A stretch of 64,000 nucleotides of DNA from Ypsolopha sequella (GCA_934047225.1 OW204001.1:8168201-8232200); one strand, 5' to 3'; counted from the first letter of the stretch, positions 1 to 12,698 are shown. Numbers and translations: made by a program. The notes: generated by a model from the letters alone, not told the origin.

Positions 1-50
1 ATACGGAACCCTAGGTACGCGAGTCTGACTCGCACTTCGCTGGTTTTTTT
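1..50. repeat. Edge of a dispersed lepidopteran repeat
   Basis: The window opens inside a repeat whose end resembles the ends at 30875-30922 and 40327-40385: a 'tacggaaccc' block, then 'gactcgcactt' and a T-rich tail. Similarity was judged by eye. The rest of the copy lies off the left edge. Confidence 0.6.
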
Positions 51-1299
51 CTGTCTTTTTGTACGGATTCAATGAATCATCATAACTTCATAACATAACA
101 CATGCAATAATAACTCTAAAACTCGCTTAAAACCTGTCGCCAACTGCGCAATGACATTTTCACCTCTAACTTCTGTAGTCAATTGTTCTATATTGTCATT
201 AACTTATCTCCCTTTTGTTTCTGTAACAGCTTAGTCCGAAGAGACGACTTTAACACTGTTTGAACGAGCTGTGATTTTATCGTTGAAATATCATAGGCCG
301 CAGCGGCGTCGCGTTGTCGGCGTAAGCGCAGCACATTTTTTTAGAAAGTTGCATCCGGCTAGGTCTGTTGGAGGCGGGCTGTTTCCGGACCTTAGGTTTA
401 TCTTTCCATTGCCAATCGAAAATAAACCCTCCCGGTCTCTCAATAATGGCCACGTCGACCAAGTATGCAAGTCAGCAGTGTTTTGATGACCCAATTGGAT
501 ATCGTATTGAAATGTATTTCTCGTGTAATTGTAAATATAGAAGCTGGGTTAATACGAGTACGATTAGCGGATCCGTTTTAGATTTCTAAGTAGTGAAATT
601 TTACGAAACAGGATCTTAAATACTTGATAAGGGACTTATAGTCGAATAGATCACTATCTGGTAATAAGGCATTTGTAGTTGTAGCTAGATAAAGATTTAT
701 TAAAGTGTTCGCAAATGGGCTCCGATAATGTGGTAGTTTGTTTGAATAAACACGGACAGTTCGCGTTTCTGAAGGCTAAACATGCCGGATTTAACATTTT
801 ATCGAAAATAGATTAATTTTGTCAAATTTGTTGTAATATATGGCAGGCAACCGACACGGTTGTCGGTTGAGCACACGTTAAAGGTCAATGATCATCTGTA
901 GATCCGCTTCGGTGGCCGCATGACCCTGCCTGCGCAGGCGCCGGTTCTCCAATATGAATCTGCTTATTGATTATACGTCCTCTCAACCCAGAACAATAAC
1001 ATCCTGTTATCAAACAGGTATTTAACATTGTCTCGAAAAATTTTAATTGCTAATTCGATTACTAATGAACTGAATTTAATGTGTCTACCCTGCGCCAATT
1101 TAAATTGTGTGGTTACTTTCTCATCTGTTCATCTGTAACGAATTTAAAATTGACTAAGATTTTAATAGAAAACAGTCTTAGAGCATGTACCAAGAAACAG
1201 TGGTTTTGGGTTTAATTCATGTTTTTAGCTGGAACCAAAAGGCGTCCCAATAAGCGTTTTTCTTATTGTTTTTTTTTTCAAAATTCGTGGCATTTCGCT

Positions 1300-1481
1300 C
1301 AAGGGCGGATCCAGCCTGCGAGCCAGGGGGTGGTCACAGGTTCCGAATTAGTCCAAATTTGAAGTTGAATTTGTGTGATATAATTTTGTGCAATTATAGG
1401 TAAATTTAGCGTGTCTGTACTCTGTATAGAAAAAACTTGGCCCAGGGGGGGGGTCATGACCCCCCCCTGGATCCGCCGTTG
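1300..1481. mobile_element. hAT-type MITE with 8-bp target duplication
   Basis: A 182-bp non-autonomous element. Its ends are inverted repeats of the form CAAGGGCGGATCCAG / CTGGATCCGCCGTTG. It is flanked by the 8-bp direct repeat ATTTCGCT at 1292-1299 and 1482-1489, the duplication length of hAT transposons. Internal sequence matches the inverted-orientation copy at 21876-22045. It has no coding capacity. Confidence 0.85.
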
Positions 1482-2129
1482 ATTTCGCTAGATGGCGGTG
1501 TGCACGAGTGCATTTCACTGTAGACAAATTATGTTTCGTAGCAATCAATGTCAAAACCAAAAGGTTTTAGTTATAAATCTGTGCAAATTTTGTCTTTGAC
1601 TCTATTGCTAAAGTACGACAGTGCCATCTAGGCATCTTATTTACCACTAAAACTGACACAAGGAAAAATGCTCATTACGAATTAATGTATTGGAAATTAT
1701 GTAATTTTTTTTCCCATACCCGTGTCAGGTAATCTGACTCTCAACGTACGCGTATTTGTCGTTGTATATCCCGATTGTATATAACATTGAGTTATATAAT
1801 AGTAGATTATATACCACGTGATGCACGTAGACAATGGATGGCAGGAATTCTTATTCTTATTGATATCGTTGCCTCCAAATTTTTTCCCTGTTATCATTCC
1901 GGTTAAAAGTGCAAGGGCGGAGCTGATATCCCCTATTTGTATAATTTTAAGTTTTTGCACAAAGCCTATAAGAGATGTGTCTTAACTCTTATCTATATTT
2001 ATTATACGTCTCCGGTATATAATATACATATGCCTGATAAAAGAGTAGAACCCGTGTGTCTGTACTTTGAAGAAAAGTAATATAAATAGAAAGGGGGTGA
2101 GTAAAAAAGAGTAATAGAACACAAATCAG

Positions 2130-2594
2130 CGACTTCTAAATTATTTTCTGTCTGTCTGTTCGCGCACATCTCCGAAACTACTAAACGGATTTTGATGTCG
2201 TTTTCACAGGTGGACAGAGCTTAATTTGGATTAAAATATAGGCTTTGTTTCATTAAAATTTTTGGAGTTTACTTTTATACTGTTAGAAGTTACATAGCTA
2301 ATAGTAATTCCTGACGATGAAGGCCTGTAGACGTCACGAACGATTGTTTAAAAGAAAAAAAAAACAAGAAAACTTTGTTTAGAATTATGTAGCGTATAAA
2401 ATTTGACGTAAAATGGTTACCATTGTACGATTTTTGGCAGTGAGACATTGATTACAAACGAAGGAGGATCACTCTTCGATTACTTATTATCTAACTTAAA
2501 AACTGGGATATTTTATTGCGGGATTCGCAAGGGATTACACTGTGGCCGCATTGTCTTTTTCCACACGGACGAAGTCGCGGGCAACAGCTAGTTT
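2130..2594. repeat. Dispersed lepidopteran repeat
   Basis: Starts near 'ctgtctgtctgttcgcgcacatc' type sequence and ends with 'gaagtcgcgggcaacagcta', an ending familiar from abundant repeats of moth and butterfly genomes. Boundaries are approximate and the class was not determined. Confidence 0.45.
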
Positions 2595-3268
2595 ATAATA
2601 AAATAATACCCTGACTGACTGACTGATCTACGAGTATCAACGCCTTGAAAATTGGACTTCATGCTTTTAATATGACGTAAACATCTTCGGCTAAAGAGGA
2701 AATTCCGACGGGGGGTCGAGAGAAACGAGGTCCACGGAAGCAACGCTGCGGAGCGTCCTCTTAGTCTTCTAGTACAGGGATTCTCAAAATGGGGTACGCG
2801 AACCCCGGGGTTCGCCAGTTCATCGTAGGGGTTCGTGACAAGATTTACGTTATGGTGACTGGCTAGCACGCGAGGGCTAAATTGCTCCGAAAATCGACTC
2901 CATTTGCGACCAAAAACAAGCCCAGCTATCACATTAACTTATTAACAACATTACTTTGTGACTGTATAATCTTTTATATTTAAATAATAATTCTATAAAC
3001 AAGTTTGTTTTAAAGGGGTTCGCTGTCGACCGGGAAACTTTATAGGGGTACGTGTAGCTGTCAGTTTGAGTCAAAAGAAGTTAGTCAATATTAGAGCATG
3101 GAAAGAACTGTAAAAATCGGTTTAGTAGTTTAAATTAGACCCGTCTTACTAACGTTAAATAAGTGGAAATGATATTGTATGCTGCATCTACAAGTATTTT
3201 GCATTTCTTAAAACCTTTTTGTTTCCTCATCCCAAAACATTACGTTAAACTTCCATCTATTGTTTCAG

Positions 3269-6200
3269 AAGTATGTGGAGTCATCCCTGGGCTGGGCGGG
3301 CGAGCGTGGCGAGGACTCCAGCTACGACTCCGAGTGTGAAGAGGAGAGTGCCCACCGAGCTGCCTCCAGGACTCCATCGGATACCCTCGCGGCGGAGTTC
3401 GCGGAGTACGTGACTCTGGCACCGGCACCACCACTCAATCAGGTGAGCATTGGCACAGCCACCTTCCAACTTGAGAGGAAAGCGATGTACAGTGTCGCCA
3501 TCTCATCTTGGACGCAACAAGCATCTTATCTATTCAGGTGATGGCGTCGCTAGTGGAGAGTTTAGTAAGAAAAAGAAAAAAGAAAAGGGAGTTAAGTAAT
3601 ATATTTTGTGCAACTGTAACATAATTTGAGACATTGGAAATTGCTTCGTTCGTTTCGTAATAAGTTGCACGAATGTTCCAATGTCTAATTATGTTCAGTT
3701 GCACACATTACTTTATCTACGACCATCAAAAATATCGTCTTTATTTACAATATTTTCATCTAACAATTTCACGAAAAATAAAAAGAACATTCGTTCATGA
3801 ATCTCGGTTGCATCGTCTCGGTAATGCGGCTTGAAGGCCAATCAGGATAAAGGGGAAATCGTAAGAAATAATCTCGGGACTAATTTCTCCTCTCTGTTGT
3901 TGATTGGGTCTCTAGCGGTTTTATAACAAAATTGGGTTAAAATGTAATATTATAACATCGGATACTACTCTATGTACTTATAAAACTGCTTTTGATGTAG
4001 CAATTGCCTTATTGCAGTATGGGAATAGATAAATTTATTTTTACTATGTCTGTCTAATCAATGTTATTAGGTGCTCAGTACTGTAAAAAATATATTATTT
4101 TGGAATTTAATTCCAATTTTGTCCATCTTTGAACAGATAAGATGGTAGAACTGTATTACATGTCTTGCGTTCCGAAACGTCTAATAGCTCTAATTAAATT
4201 ACACTTCAAGGTAGGGCGAAGTAGAGAACTGTCAGAACGTTCTTAAATATATTTGCGGGCTAATATTAGCTGAACTTCGCGCTATCAAAGAAGTATTGCG
4301 GCAAAGTTCTATAAAATCCAAAATTCCAATTTCAAGATTTTCAAGTGACTTTGGGGCTTTAATTAGACATTTTGGAATGGGATATTATTTTTGTCTTTTA
4401 TGTAAACTTCACTTCGTAGTGCACATATTGGCACAGTCACCAATAGACACAAGACAGGTAGCAAGGTAGCAAAACAAGCTCAGCGTGGTGATTAGGGAAA
4501 AACCCTTTACTCGCCTACACTTGTTTTGTGTGATGTGGCGCTTTAGGAGAGCCATGTCTGTCAGTGGGTCTCAAAGTCAAGGCCGCTCTACATTCTAGCC
4601 GAGACTCTCGCCTGAAGGAGACAAAGCTATACGAGTAAGGCGAAACGCTTGCTACCTAGCTTTATTTATATCGAGGGCATCAAACTGAAAAGGCGTATCT
4701 ACAGATTTTCTGAATTCCGAAAATTTCGACTTTTTTGGCGCGAATCTCCATATTTATTAGCTCTTTAATGTTCTGAAAAAGTAATAGTTGCTCCACTGGT
4801 TATAGGTACTAATGTCTAACTCGTGACGAAAAGGCGTGAAAAGGCGTTTTTATAATTAAAGAATATATTTATAAACAACTAGTTTATACTTTATATTTTT
4901 GTAGATACGCCCTTTCAGCTTGATGCCTTCGATATGTATAGCTTTGTCGCCTTCATGGCGAGAGTCTCGGCTAGAATGTAGAGCGCTTTCCATAAAATCT
5001 TCCATAAAAAATGATTGTACGGGTTTTGGTGCAGTTATGAAACGCAATGACATATACCCTGAAACCCTCTCAGAACTCCCTCGTAGGTAGCACTGAAAAC
5101 TGCATAAACATATACATTCTTACACCAACATAATCACTACGCAGCTCCTGTCAGTCACAGCGCAATCAAGCAAGCAATCCTTGAGCTTTATTAGTGAACA
5201 TAAACAAAAATAGCCGTTCCATTATAAAGAAAGTTTACTATAGGTAAATGTTTTTTTCATGAAAGCTGGGGGATCTAGACAAACTCTCAGAAATTATAAC
5301 CATAACTTCTCTCCAGGCTAAAATCGAATTCGCCGTCAAGCTGGGCTATTCCGAGCGCCTTGCCCGCACGGCGCTCCAACGGCTCGGGCCGGATCCACCC
5401 CGGAACGAGCTGCTGGCTGAGCTGATAAAGCTCGCGGCGCAGCAGCCTCCCCGCGCGCTGTCGCCCCCTCTGCCCGTCGAGCCCGAACCAGCGCGGGAAC
5501 GAGCCGCCTTGAGGCATATCGTCATCGACGGCAGCAATGTTGCTATGGGGTAAGTCGCGATTCGAGTCTAAAATGCTTCACATGATCCTCTGTTATATCA
5601 ACAATACTGCACCAATCACTTTGAAATAAATATATGGTAAAGTTGAGGACTAATGCTACACCCAGAATGTGGTGAAAACTTGATAGCATATAATTTTCTT
5701 GAAGTAAAAAAAATTGCCATGTTACCTTCAAACTGTACAATAAACTGTTATTATTTAATTAATACTTTAAATTTGATCATGAAACTAATAACTTATTTCA
5801 AAATAAAGCACGCCCAGATAGTTTGAAACTTGAAAAATAACCCTTACTTTCACCGTAATAAAATATTTTTGAGTGAAACACGCGGTTTTTGAGACCGCGC
5901 GATGCATTGGTTGTCGTAACAGCAGTTCGAGCACGTCTGTCGATTAGATAACTTTGACAGGTATTGTAGATACCAACAGTTTAAATTGAATCGAATCGAT
6001 GTGGGACGCACGTAACTTAGATCAGTCGATCGACTAGGACCGTCATAAAATAGGCACGATTCAGAACGCGCTATTTTAAACAATAATGAAACGTCATAGA
6101 GTTCCGTTCTACTTGATGCCAAATTAGTCTCTCTTACGGTACTCTTAACGTCTCTCCTATAGGAGACACATCGTCAATGCCCTGACCCGAGGTCCCTTTG

Positions 6201-7911
6201 CTGGCGGCCCTCAGGAGGTTAAAATTTTACTGAAGGGGAATGTTTTCGGTCTTGTCTAATGTTTGCACAAAATTGCTACGAATGAACAGGGATAGAGGAA
6301 GCCCACGGGTAGAAGTACCAACAATAATGATTACTATTCCGCCAACAGTTGGTCCACAAGCAGGTGATGTTGACACTTGTAAAGGCGACTTTCTTGTCGT
6401 ATCCTCGACGAAAAGCAGCGTCTTAATTAACAAACTTTGAGTCTAAGTTGTGTCATACTGAACACGAGCTACATAGCTTGTAGTTAAAAATGTTTATTCT
6501 GTGGTATGGCACTAAACTACATGAAAAACGTAAGGCTGCACCCCTTGGATATTTTTTCTGCCAGCGCCCATTGCCATCTCTTTTGAAGACTTGAGAATAG
6601 TCCTGAAAGTAGATGACCCGAATGTGTGACCTTATTATGAACCACGCTGTTGATAAACAAACAGTTCGTTCTTGGCAATCGTCTCATGTTAGCTCATCGC
6701 TTTGGCATTAGTTTCGAGATGCATAATGGATTGCGCGATTGGATTGAATTTTCGAGTATTAATCTTTCGTGTCTCTTTGTTACAGTCATGGCAACAAAGA
6801 GACGTTTTCCTGCCGAGGCATCGAGATCTGCGTGGACTGGTTTCGTGCTCGTGGACACAAGGAAATCACAGTCTTTGTGCCCAAATGGCGGAAGGAAGCT
6901 ACCAGGCCCGACAACCCTGTCGCAGACAGAGACGCGTTAGAGAGGTTAGAGAGAGAAAGAGTGCTGGTCTACACACCTAGCAGACTCCTTGGCGGAAAAC
7001 GCCTAGTTTGTTACGATGACCGGTACATACTACGCCTTGCAGCCGAAACTGATGGCATCGTCGTCTCCAACGACAACTATAGAGACTTGGCAGCCGAAAG
7101 CCCGGACTTCCGGAAAGTTGTCGAAGAGAGATTGCTGATGTACTCGTTTGTGAATGACAGATTCATGCCTCCAGATGATCCTTTGGGCAGATCAGGGCCA
7201 ACCCTCGATGCGTTCTTAAGAGCTCCGCCGTCCAGAGCCGATCCACCCCCCTGTCCGTATGGACGGAAGTGCACCTACGGGAACAAGTGTAAATTCCACC
7301 ACCCGGAGCGTGCTGGACGGCCGCACAAATCTGTAGCGGAGAAACTGTCTGAACGAGCGGCGAGAGCATTGAAATCTCGCGATTTACATACCTTAAGTCT
7401 TCCGCCCGGAGGACGACCGGCGGAAGTAAAGAAACAGCTAGTCAGAGCCCATTCTGCGACTCCAAGATTAGCCGACGCGGCTCTTCAGACGCACTTTGAT
7501 AGAGCACAAATGCAACTAGCTGGTCCTTCGCAGCCTCCGCCGCAGATGCCGCCCAGCGATGGAAACACTCATAGAAAACTGGCTAGACAGTTGACCTTGA
7601 ATCCTAATTGTGACCCGAGGCTGCAAGCGCACTCCACAGCAGCCCGCGTGGCTTCGGCCCCGGTCGGAGCGGCCGCGGCTATGAACCTTCAAATGGCGCC
7701 ATGCTCATCCGAAGGCGCGTTACAGCATTGGGAAGCTAGACAACGCATGCAGTACCACTTAGCAGGAATCTTCCCCAAGGCACACGTCGCAGAAGCTATG
7801 GCCACGTATCCTGATGAAACGGATGCGCAGAAAATGTGCGCTATTATCCTGGCGAGATATCGCCCGAATGAAGGCCATATACCGCACCCGAATCACCCGC
7901 CGCCGCATTGA
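3269..7911 (+). CDS. Regnase/ZC3H12-type endoribonuclease, 3' exons (partial)
   Basis: Three exons join in phase: 3269-3442, 5317-5549 and 6786-7911 (stop TGA), giving 510 visible residues. The upstream exons, including the start, were not found. Numbered in the visible part: a UBA-like segment at about 59-98 ([17 protein letters not shown]...); the NYN/PIN ribonuclease domain at about 126-285 with VIDGSNVAM (Asp129), CYDDRYIL (Asp213, Asp214) and the acidic residues of [12 protein letters not shown] (Asp225, 232, 236), matching the metal-binding aspartates of Regnase-1; a CCCH zinc finger (Cys292, Cys298, Cys304, His308); a low-complexity Pro/Ala region; and a C-terminal helical segment [18 protein letters not shown] as in the family. 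Family members degrade stem-loop mRNAs in the cytoplasm, often of immune transcripts. The catalytic set looks complete. The particular ZC3H12 orthologue was not assigned. Confidence 0.93.
3443..5316. other. Regnase intron with inverted-repeat elements
   Basis: Donor GTGAGC at 3443 and acceptor CTCCAG ending at 5316. Two inverted-repeat elements are visible. One lies at about 3607-3712, with ends around 'gtgcaactg...cagttgcac' and inner 'gacattggaa/ttccaatgtc'. The other spans about 4582-4990, with arms containing 'ctagccgagactctcgcc' on opposite strands. Nothing coding was recognised. Confidence 0.6.
5550..6785. other. Regnase intron
   Basis: Donor GTAAGT at 5550 and acceptor TTACAG ending at 6785. 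It interrupts the glycine codon just after the catalytic DGSN motif (phase 2). The open frame at 6240-6440 has no recognisable domain and probably belongs to a repeat. Confidence 0.6.
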
Positions 7912-9712
7912 CTGAAACCTACTTTGGTTTCTTACGAGATATGAGGATAGCTTTCGTTCTGACTGACGGTTGAATTTATCCTTGATTTTTTTAAAAGAAA
8001 TCATTACGTTATATCCAATCTTGGTCATGCAAGGAATACCCATTGTGCCAAACGTGTCAATCGGATGTGATTTGATGGCATTAGTTGTTTGGGTAGGCAT
8101 TTATTGTACATTCTCAACTAAATACGAGTATGTGGTGTATGCTTCTGGGAAGCGTATATAATTTGTATATTTATATATAGACTGTAAATGGATATTAGTT
8201 GTGTACAAAATATTATACTAATCTTTATACACTTACAAAATAGTAGTTTATGCTACAAGGGCGCAAAGGAATAAATTACGAGGACGATTTAAAACACGAG
8301 CGTAGCGAGTGTTTTAAACGTAACCGAGTAATTTATTGCTTTTACGCCCGTGTATCATACTACATTTTTCAATGCATAGTGTGAGGAAATGAAAACAAAT
8401 ATAATCTTGTGAACTTTAAATTATAATTGGCTCAAAAGGACTGTATCCAGAGCCGTTAAACAGTGGAAAAAAAAGTATAACGTCTATGGTACACAGGAAA
8501 GGCTGCAGGTTAGCCAACCATTGTAAATAAATTTAAAAAAATAATAATAATAAAGCCCTAGGGCAAAATAATCGACTTTCTGTTCGGTTTTGATGCATAA
8601 AAAGTGGGCCTTTACGAGCACATGCATTGAAAACACTTTAAAAGTATCTGTTGATTTGTGTAGTTCATAATAAGTCACACTTATTTTCTGTTACCAAATC
8701 ATTTTGGTAATTATTGCAAAGGAATGAGATTCCTTTAGTATGATTTATTATTTAGATAAATATTTATATAATCTGATTAAATACGAATAGACCAGTGACT
8801 TCTTCCGAGGATGGCCTCTTTTTTAATAATTTCATATAATACAAATAACAATACTTATAGTGCAAGGGAATTAACTTATTAATCCAGATATTTACTACAT
8901 TTATCTATAGTCTTTCATTACATTATTACATAATATAAATACATACAATAGCTATTGGTATAGAATAATAACCTAGTTTATTACTTGTGATGTATGAGTA
9001 TGTAATTGGTACCATGTACCAGGAACACCATTTAGTGATAAAATTACTACATATTATACTGTTTTTGTTGTTTCTGTAGCTGGATGTATTATTCTTTCTT
9101 TTTAGATGTTCATACAAATAATTGTTATTTTTATACAGATTGTTTTTGTAATGAATTTCGAAGAGAAAGTCATTGATATCTACAGCAGCCTACAAAATAT
9201 GTGAAATTCATTTCGTTGTTGTAAATTATAAACATATTTTTGGGATACTTTAGGTATGAAAATAGGCCAGAATTACTATCGACTAAGAGTCATTATTGTT
9301 ATAAGATTAAATAACAAATTGTTATGTTTGATTTTATTAAATTGAACTGTTTCTAAACTTGAAATGCAATGCATCGGTTGAAAACGTAAGATACATATAT
9401 CTACTAGCATGTCATCCTCCATGGAATTTGTAAAAATGCACTGTTGAGTTGCTATGGAGAATGGCATGCAAAATTAGCATAGTTATAGATTAGAATTTTA
9501 CCAATTAAGAGCACAAATCATATTTTTTAATAAATCTTTAGGTCTGTTATAGATAAATCATTTGATGCAAGTGGGAGTAGAAATAGGATTTGTGTAATTG
9601 TCGGTAAAATTTGATCATGCCCTAATGCATTATTCCTTGAGGAATTTGCACATATATAATACATGTCTTTTTTGACATTATAGATAGTTATGTATTCTTA
9701 TGTAATAAGCAC
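7912..9712. other. Probable Regnase 3' UTR / intergenic region
   Basis: Downstream of the Regnase stop and before the convergent Rpp38 gene. It contains the 396-bp repeat at 8239-8634. The clearest plus-strand AATAAA outside that repeat is at 9713-9718, so the 3' UTR could be up to 1.8 kb; this is inference from sequence only. No open frame here looks real. Confidence 0.4.
8239..8634. repeat. Dispersed repeat, single copy of the unit that forms a palindrome at 35862-36663
   Basis: Begins 'tagtagtttatgctacaagg' and ends near 'gagcacatgcattgaaaa'. It contains a small palindrome around 'aaacacgagcgtagcgagtgtttt'. Nearly the same sequence occurs twice more, head to head, at 35862-36237 and 36264-36663. 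No transposase frame is seen. Confidence 0.8.
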
Positions 9713-9737
9713 AATAAAGTGGCTTTTTCTCTTTATT
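9713..9737. promoter_or_regulatory. Opposed poly(A) signals of two convergent genes
   Basis: AATAAA on the plus strand at 9713-9718 and on the minus strand at 9732-9737 (read as TTTATT on plus). The minus-strand signal lies about 70 bp past the Rpp38 stop. The plus-strand signal is a candidate end for the Regnase transcript. Transcript ends are inferred. Confidence 0.45.
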
Positions 9738-9805
9738 ATTGCATTTTTATTTAGAGTTAGTAAATTGACAAACAAGACGTAGGTCTAGAAATAAAACTAT
9801 ATATT

Positions 9806-11997
9806 CTAGGATTTCTTAGTTCTATTTGGATTATTAGTAATTCTTTTGACAATCATATTCAGGTTTGACTTTGCTTTAAAAACTGGTTGCTTCTCTGATG
9901 GATTGGAAAACTCAATGAAATCTTGTCCTACGAAACCAGTCATGCTTCTTATGGAATCTGATGGGGGATTGAATACTCTGGTATTCTTAGATTTTCTGTA
10001 CAAATATGAAAATTTTGTAGGAGTTTCTTCAACTTTATTTTTTTCAACAGACTTCATCTCAATATCTGTATTTTCTTGTTCTACTTTTAGTTTCTGAGCA
10101 ACTTCATAAAACTTCGATAGCTCCACAATTTTATTTCTTATTTCTGCTACAGAACCATCCTTGGTAACACCAAGACAGCAAGTTGGGAATCCAAAGTTAG
10201 TACTGGATACTTTCTTCAATTCTTTTAAGCAAATGACAGGTACTCCAGCTAAAATGCAGGCATCTATCACATGCTGAACCAAGATCCTGGGGTTTACCTC
10301 TGCATCTATTATAATCCCCATACATTCTCCATTTGGTATTAATCTGGAGCAAATTGATATACCGAAGAGTAGCCCTTTCACTTTACTGAAAATTAAAGTT
10401 ACATTCTCATAATGAATATGGTCAAATTGTTTGGTCTTCGAAGCATAGTACATGTTGACTGTTGGTGTCGATTCGGTGGCATATGACTTAACTTATTTGA
10501 CAGGACTAACCTTATTTTAAGCATCCTGTCTTTGTCTTTTCGATACAGAAAGAAAAAGACAACACTGAAATGAAGTTAAATCCTGCCAAATAAGTTAAAT
10601 GGTGTTACACCTAATCGACACTATTATGTTTGATGTTTAGCTGCATTCGTTTGTCCATGATATTCATATTTTTAGGGCAAACAATAACTATGTTCTATAT
10701 CATACCTTGGAGAAGATGCATTTTTATATGCATGACAAGTTTTATTGTTAGCTAGGATAATTTATGGCGTGTTATACACACATAGTTTCTATATAATATC
10801 GAAAATAATTTGATAGATTTTACAAATTATGATATATTATTGTTTTGCAATCTCATGAAGACTAATTGTTTTTTTAAATGCTACTATCAAGATGTGTACA
10901 AGATATTCATTTAATGTTTTTAGTCTATCATTTTCCCAAAATTCACTTTTTCATAAATTTGTCCCTAGAACCAGACCAGACTCATCGGTCAGACCTAGCT
11001 GAAATAGATCAAGCTTCCAAGAATACCTCAGTGTATAATATAGCCTTGGGCATCCTATAGAATTTTATTAAAAGAAAATAGTTTGGTTAATAGGATAAAA
11101 AATCATGAGAGACATTTTGTTTTGCATACTAAGAAATCATTAGTTTGATTTCTCAGATTTGTGATACCGTAAGTTGAGGTATTGAAGTTACCTGAGCAAA
11201 ATTTTCATAAAATGTGTCTTACATGAGTCAAAAGACCTTGGGATTCAAAATGTCTGCCCGCTTTAGCTGTACTGTCAGCATAGACCAAACGCACACCTGA
11301 CATATTTACATCACAGTATGGGATTTGAGCTATCGACAATGACAATATACACATTGACTGCTATTGTTTCTAATGCTATCTGTACTTCCATGTGCGAATA
11401 TAGACAGAGATAGTGTGTAAGTTAGAGGTAGGTAGAAGGATAGCCATTTCTATTTGAGCTATCGACAATGACAATATACACATTGACTGCTATTGTTTCT
11501 AATGCTATCTGTACTTCCATGTGCGAATATAGACAGAGATAGTGTGTAAGTTAGAAGAGGTAGGTAGAAGGATAGCCATTTCTATTCCCAAAGTCTTTGA
11601 TTTGGGTATTACCTGCATGACAATAAAATTAAACTTACTCTATTTTGGGTGCCTTTGGTCGTTTATCTTTAGGTGTATCTTTCAGCTCAGACCAGTGAGG
11701 TTTCTTAAATGCAGGTATTTCTACTTTAAACTTTCTAAGAATATTTTCTAGCTCTTTTGAGTGCTCCTCTGAAAGAATAGGCCTGTGAACAGATAATACA
11801 ATAAATTAATAACAACGAAAGACAAAATTTGCATTTGTATGATAAATACATGGACGTAAAATCTAAGTCAAGGTAAGTATCATACCATATACTAACCAAA
11901 ATACAGGATCCGGTCTACACAATACATTTTTCATCGTTTTCTTCATCTTTCCTTTGCTAATTGCAGTTTTCTTTTTTTGCAATGTTGCAGCTTCCAT
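9806..11997 (-). CDS. RPP38: Ribonuclease P/MRP protein subunit p38 (Rpp38-like)
   Basis: Three minus-strand exons join cleanly: 11897-11997 (ATG at 11997; donor GTTAGT), 11639-11782 (acceptor CACAG, donor GTAAGT) and 9806-10385 (acceptor TTTCAG, stop at 9806). Total 825 bp, 274 residues. The open frame extends past 10385 to 10453, but that part is intron. Residues from about 82 to 155 form an L7Ae/L30e-type RNA-binding domain (KGLLFGISICSRLIPNGE and GVPVICLKEL), aligning with the equivalent part of vertebrate Rpp38. The C-terminus is basic with an NPNRTKK motif, like the NPNK motif of human Rpp38. The N-terminus is also lysine-rich. The family member binds RNase P/MRP RNA in the nucleus and nucleolus and helps tRNA and rRNA maturation. 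The gene is convergent with Regnase. Confidence 0.88.
10486..10599. repeat. Short inverted-repeat element, copy 1
   Basis: About 114 bp in Rpp38 intron 2. The ends are inverted repeats related to 'cttaacttatttgacaggac'. A second copy lies at 49869-49986 in the last BEN-B intron. Confidence 0.7.
11323..11585. repeat. 130-bp tandem duplication in Rpp38 intron 2
   Basis: The unit starting 'tttgagctatcgacaatgac' occurs at 11323-11452 and 11453-11585. The copies are nearly identical; the second has a 3-bp insertion near its end (gttagaagaggtagg versus gttagaggtagg). Nothing coding. Confidence 0.9.
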
Positions 11998-12281
11998 GTT
12001 TTCATTCAGATCTGTTAGTTTCTTTTGGTATATTATATTCGGGGAAAATTCAAAAAATATCTTCAATATGTAATGTTTTGCGTGTTTATTTCGCACTCAT
12101 AAAACATCTGTTTTTGACGTTTGACAGTTCTATTGCGTTCCAAAACAATTGTCACACACGCCCTGCGTTCCGAAATAGAATTATATCGCTAAAATCGATT
12201 ATGAATTGTATGAAGTGAATGGCTTATGATCCATTGTAATTCTATTACGGACCGCAGGGACGACACGATGCAACAGCAGCG

Positions 12282-12572
12282 ATGAACATTTTTTTACCTG
12301 CCAAAATGACAGTTAATCAATAGAGCCACAAACTTACCTGTTCCGATGGGCCAAACTAAAGAGTTATAATTTCGCATGACTGATAAACATCGATGCAAGA
12401 TCTCTGCATCGTATTTGTATACAAGCCACAAACTTATCTGTTCCGATGGCAAAGACTGTCACGCAGTGAATATAGAAGCCATTTTAGTTTGGTTATAAAC
12501 ATAAATAGATAAGTTTGTGGCTCTGTTGGTTATCTGTCATTTTGACATGTAGGTAAAAAAAATGTTCGTTTA
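12282..12572. repeat. Inverted-repeat element upstream of Rpp38
   Basis: Arms at about 12282-12345 and 12505-12572 share 'gagccacaaactta' and 'gacagttaatcaa/ttggttatctgtc' blocks in opposite orientation. 'agccacaaacttatctgttc' recurs inside. Likely a MITE. It lies about 300 bp upstream of the Rpp38 start codon. Confidence 0.65.
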
Positions 12573-12698
12573 TCATACATAACACACACCTCGTTGCAGT
12601 GTTAATCGCTGCAGTTGCATTATATGTGTTAAACGCTACAAAGTATTTTGAAACGCAACGCTGGTGGTTAGGTTACAAACACTGATCTGAATATTTTT

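Larger units (their letters stand above)
51..3268. other. Non-coding stretch upstream of the first visible Regnase exon
   Basis: No convincing coding exon is visible. It probably belongs to an intron or the 5' region of the Regnase gene, because the exon at 3269 begins with an acceptor and not a start codon. It holds a hAT-type element (1300-1481), a repeat ending in a motif common in Lepidoptera (about 2130-2594), and GGGGTTCG-rich sequence at about 2771-3070 that may be another hAT-like remnant. Short open frames here (for example 271-486 and 2588-2932 on the minus strand) have no recognisable domain. Confidence 0.5.

Noticed and set aside
2588..2932. 114-residue minus-strand open frame
   Set aside because: It runs through dispersed repeats and GGGGTTCG-rich sequence; not a credible gene.
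10386..10453. Start of the Rpp38 last-exon frame at ATG 10453
   Set aside because: The acceptor TTTCAG at 10386-10391 and phase agreement with the exon ending at 11639 show that this part is intron.
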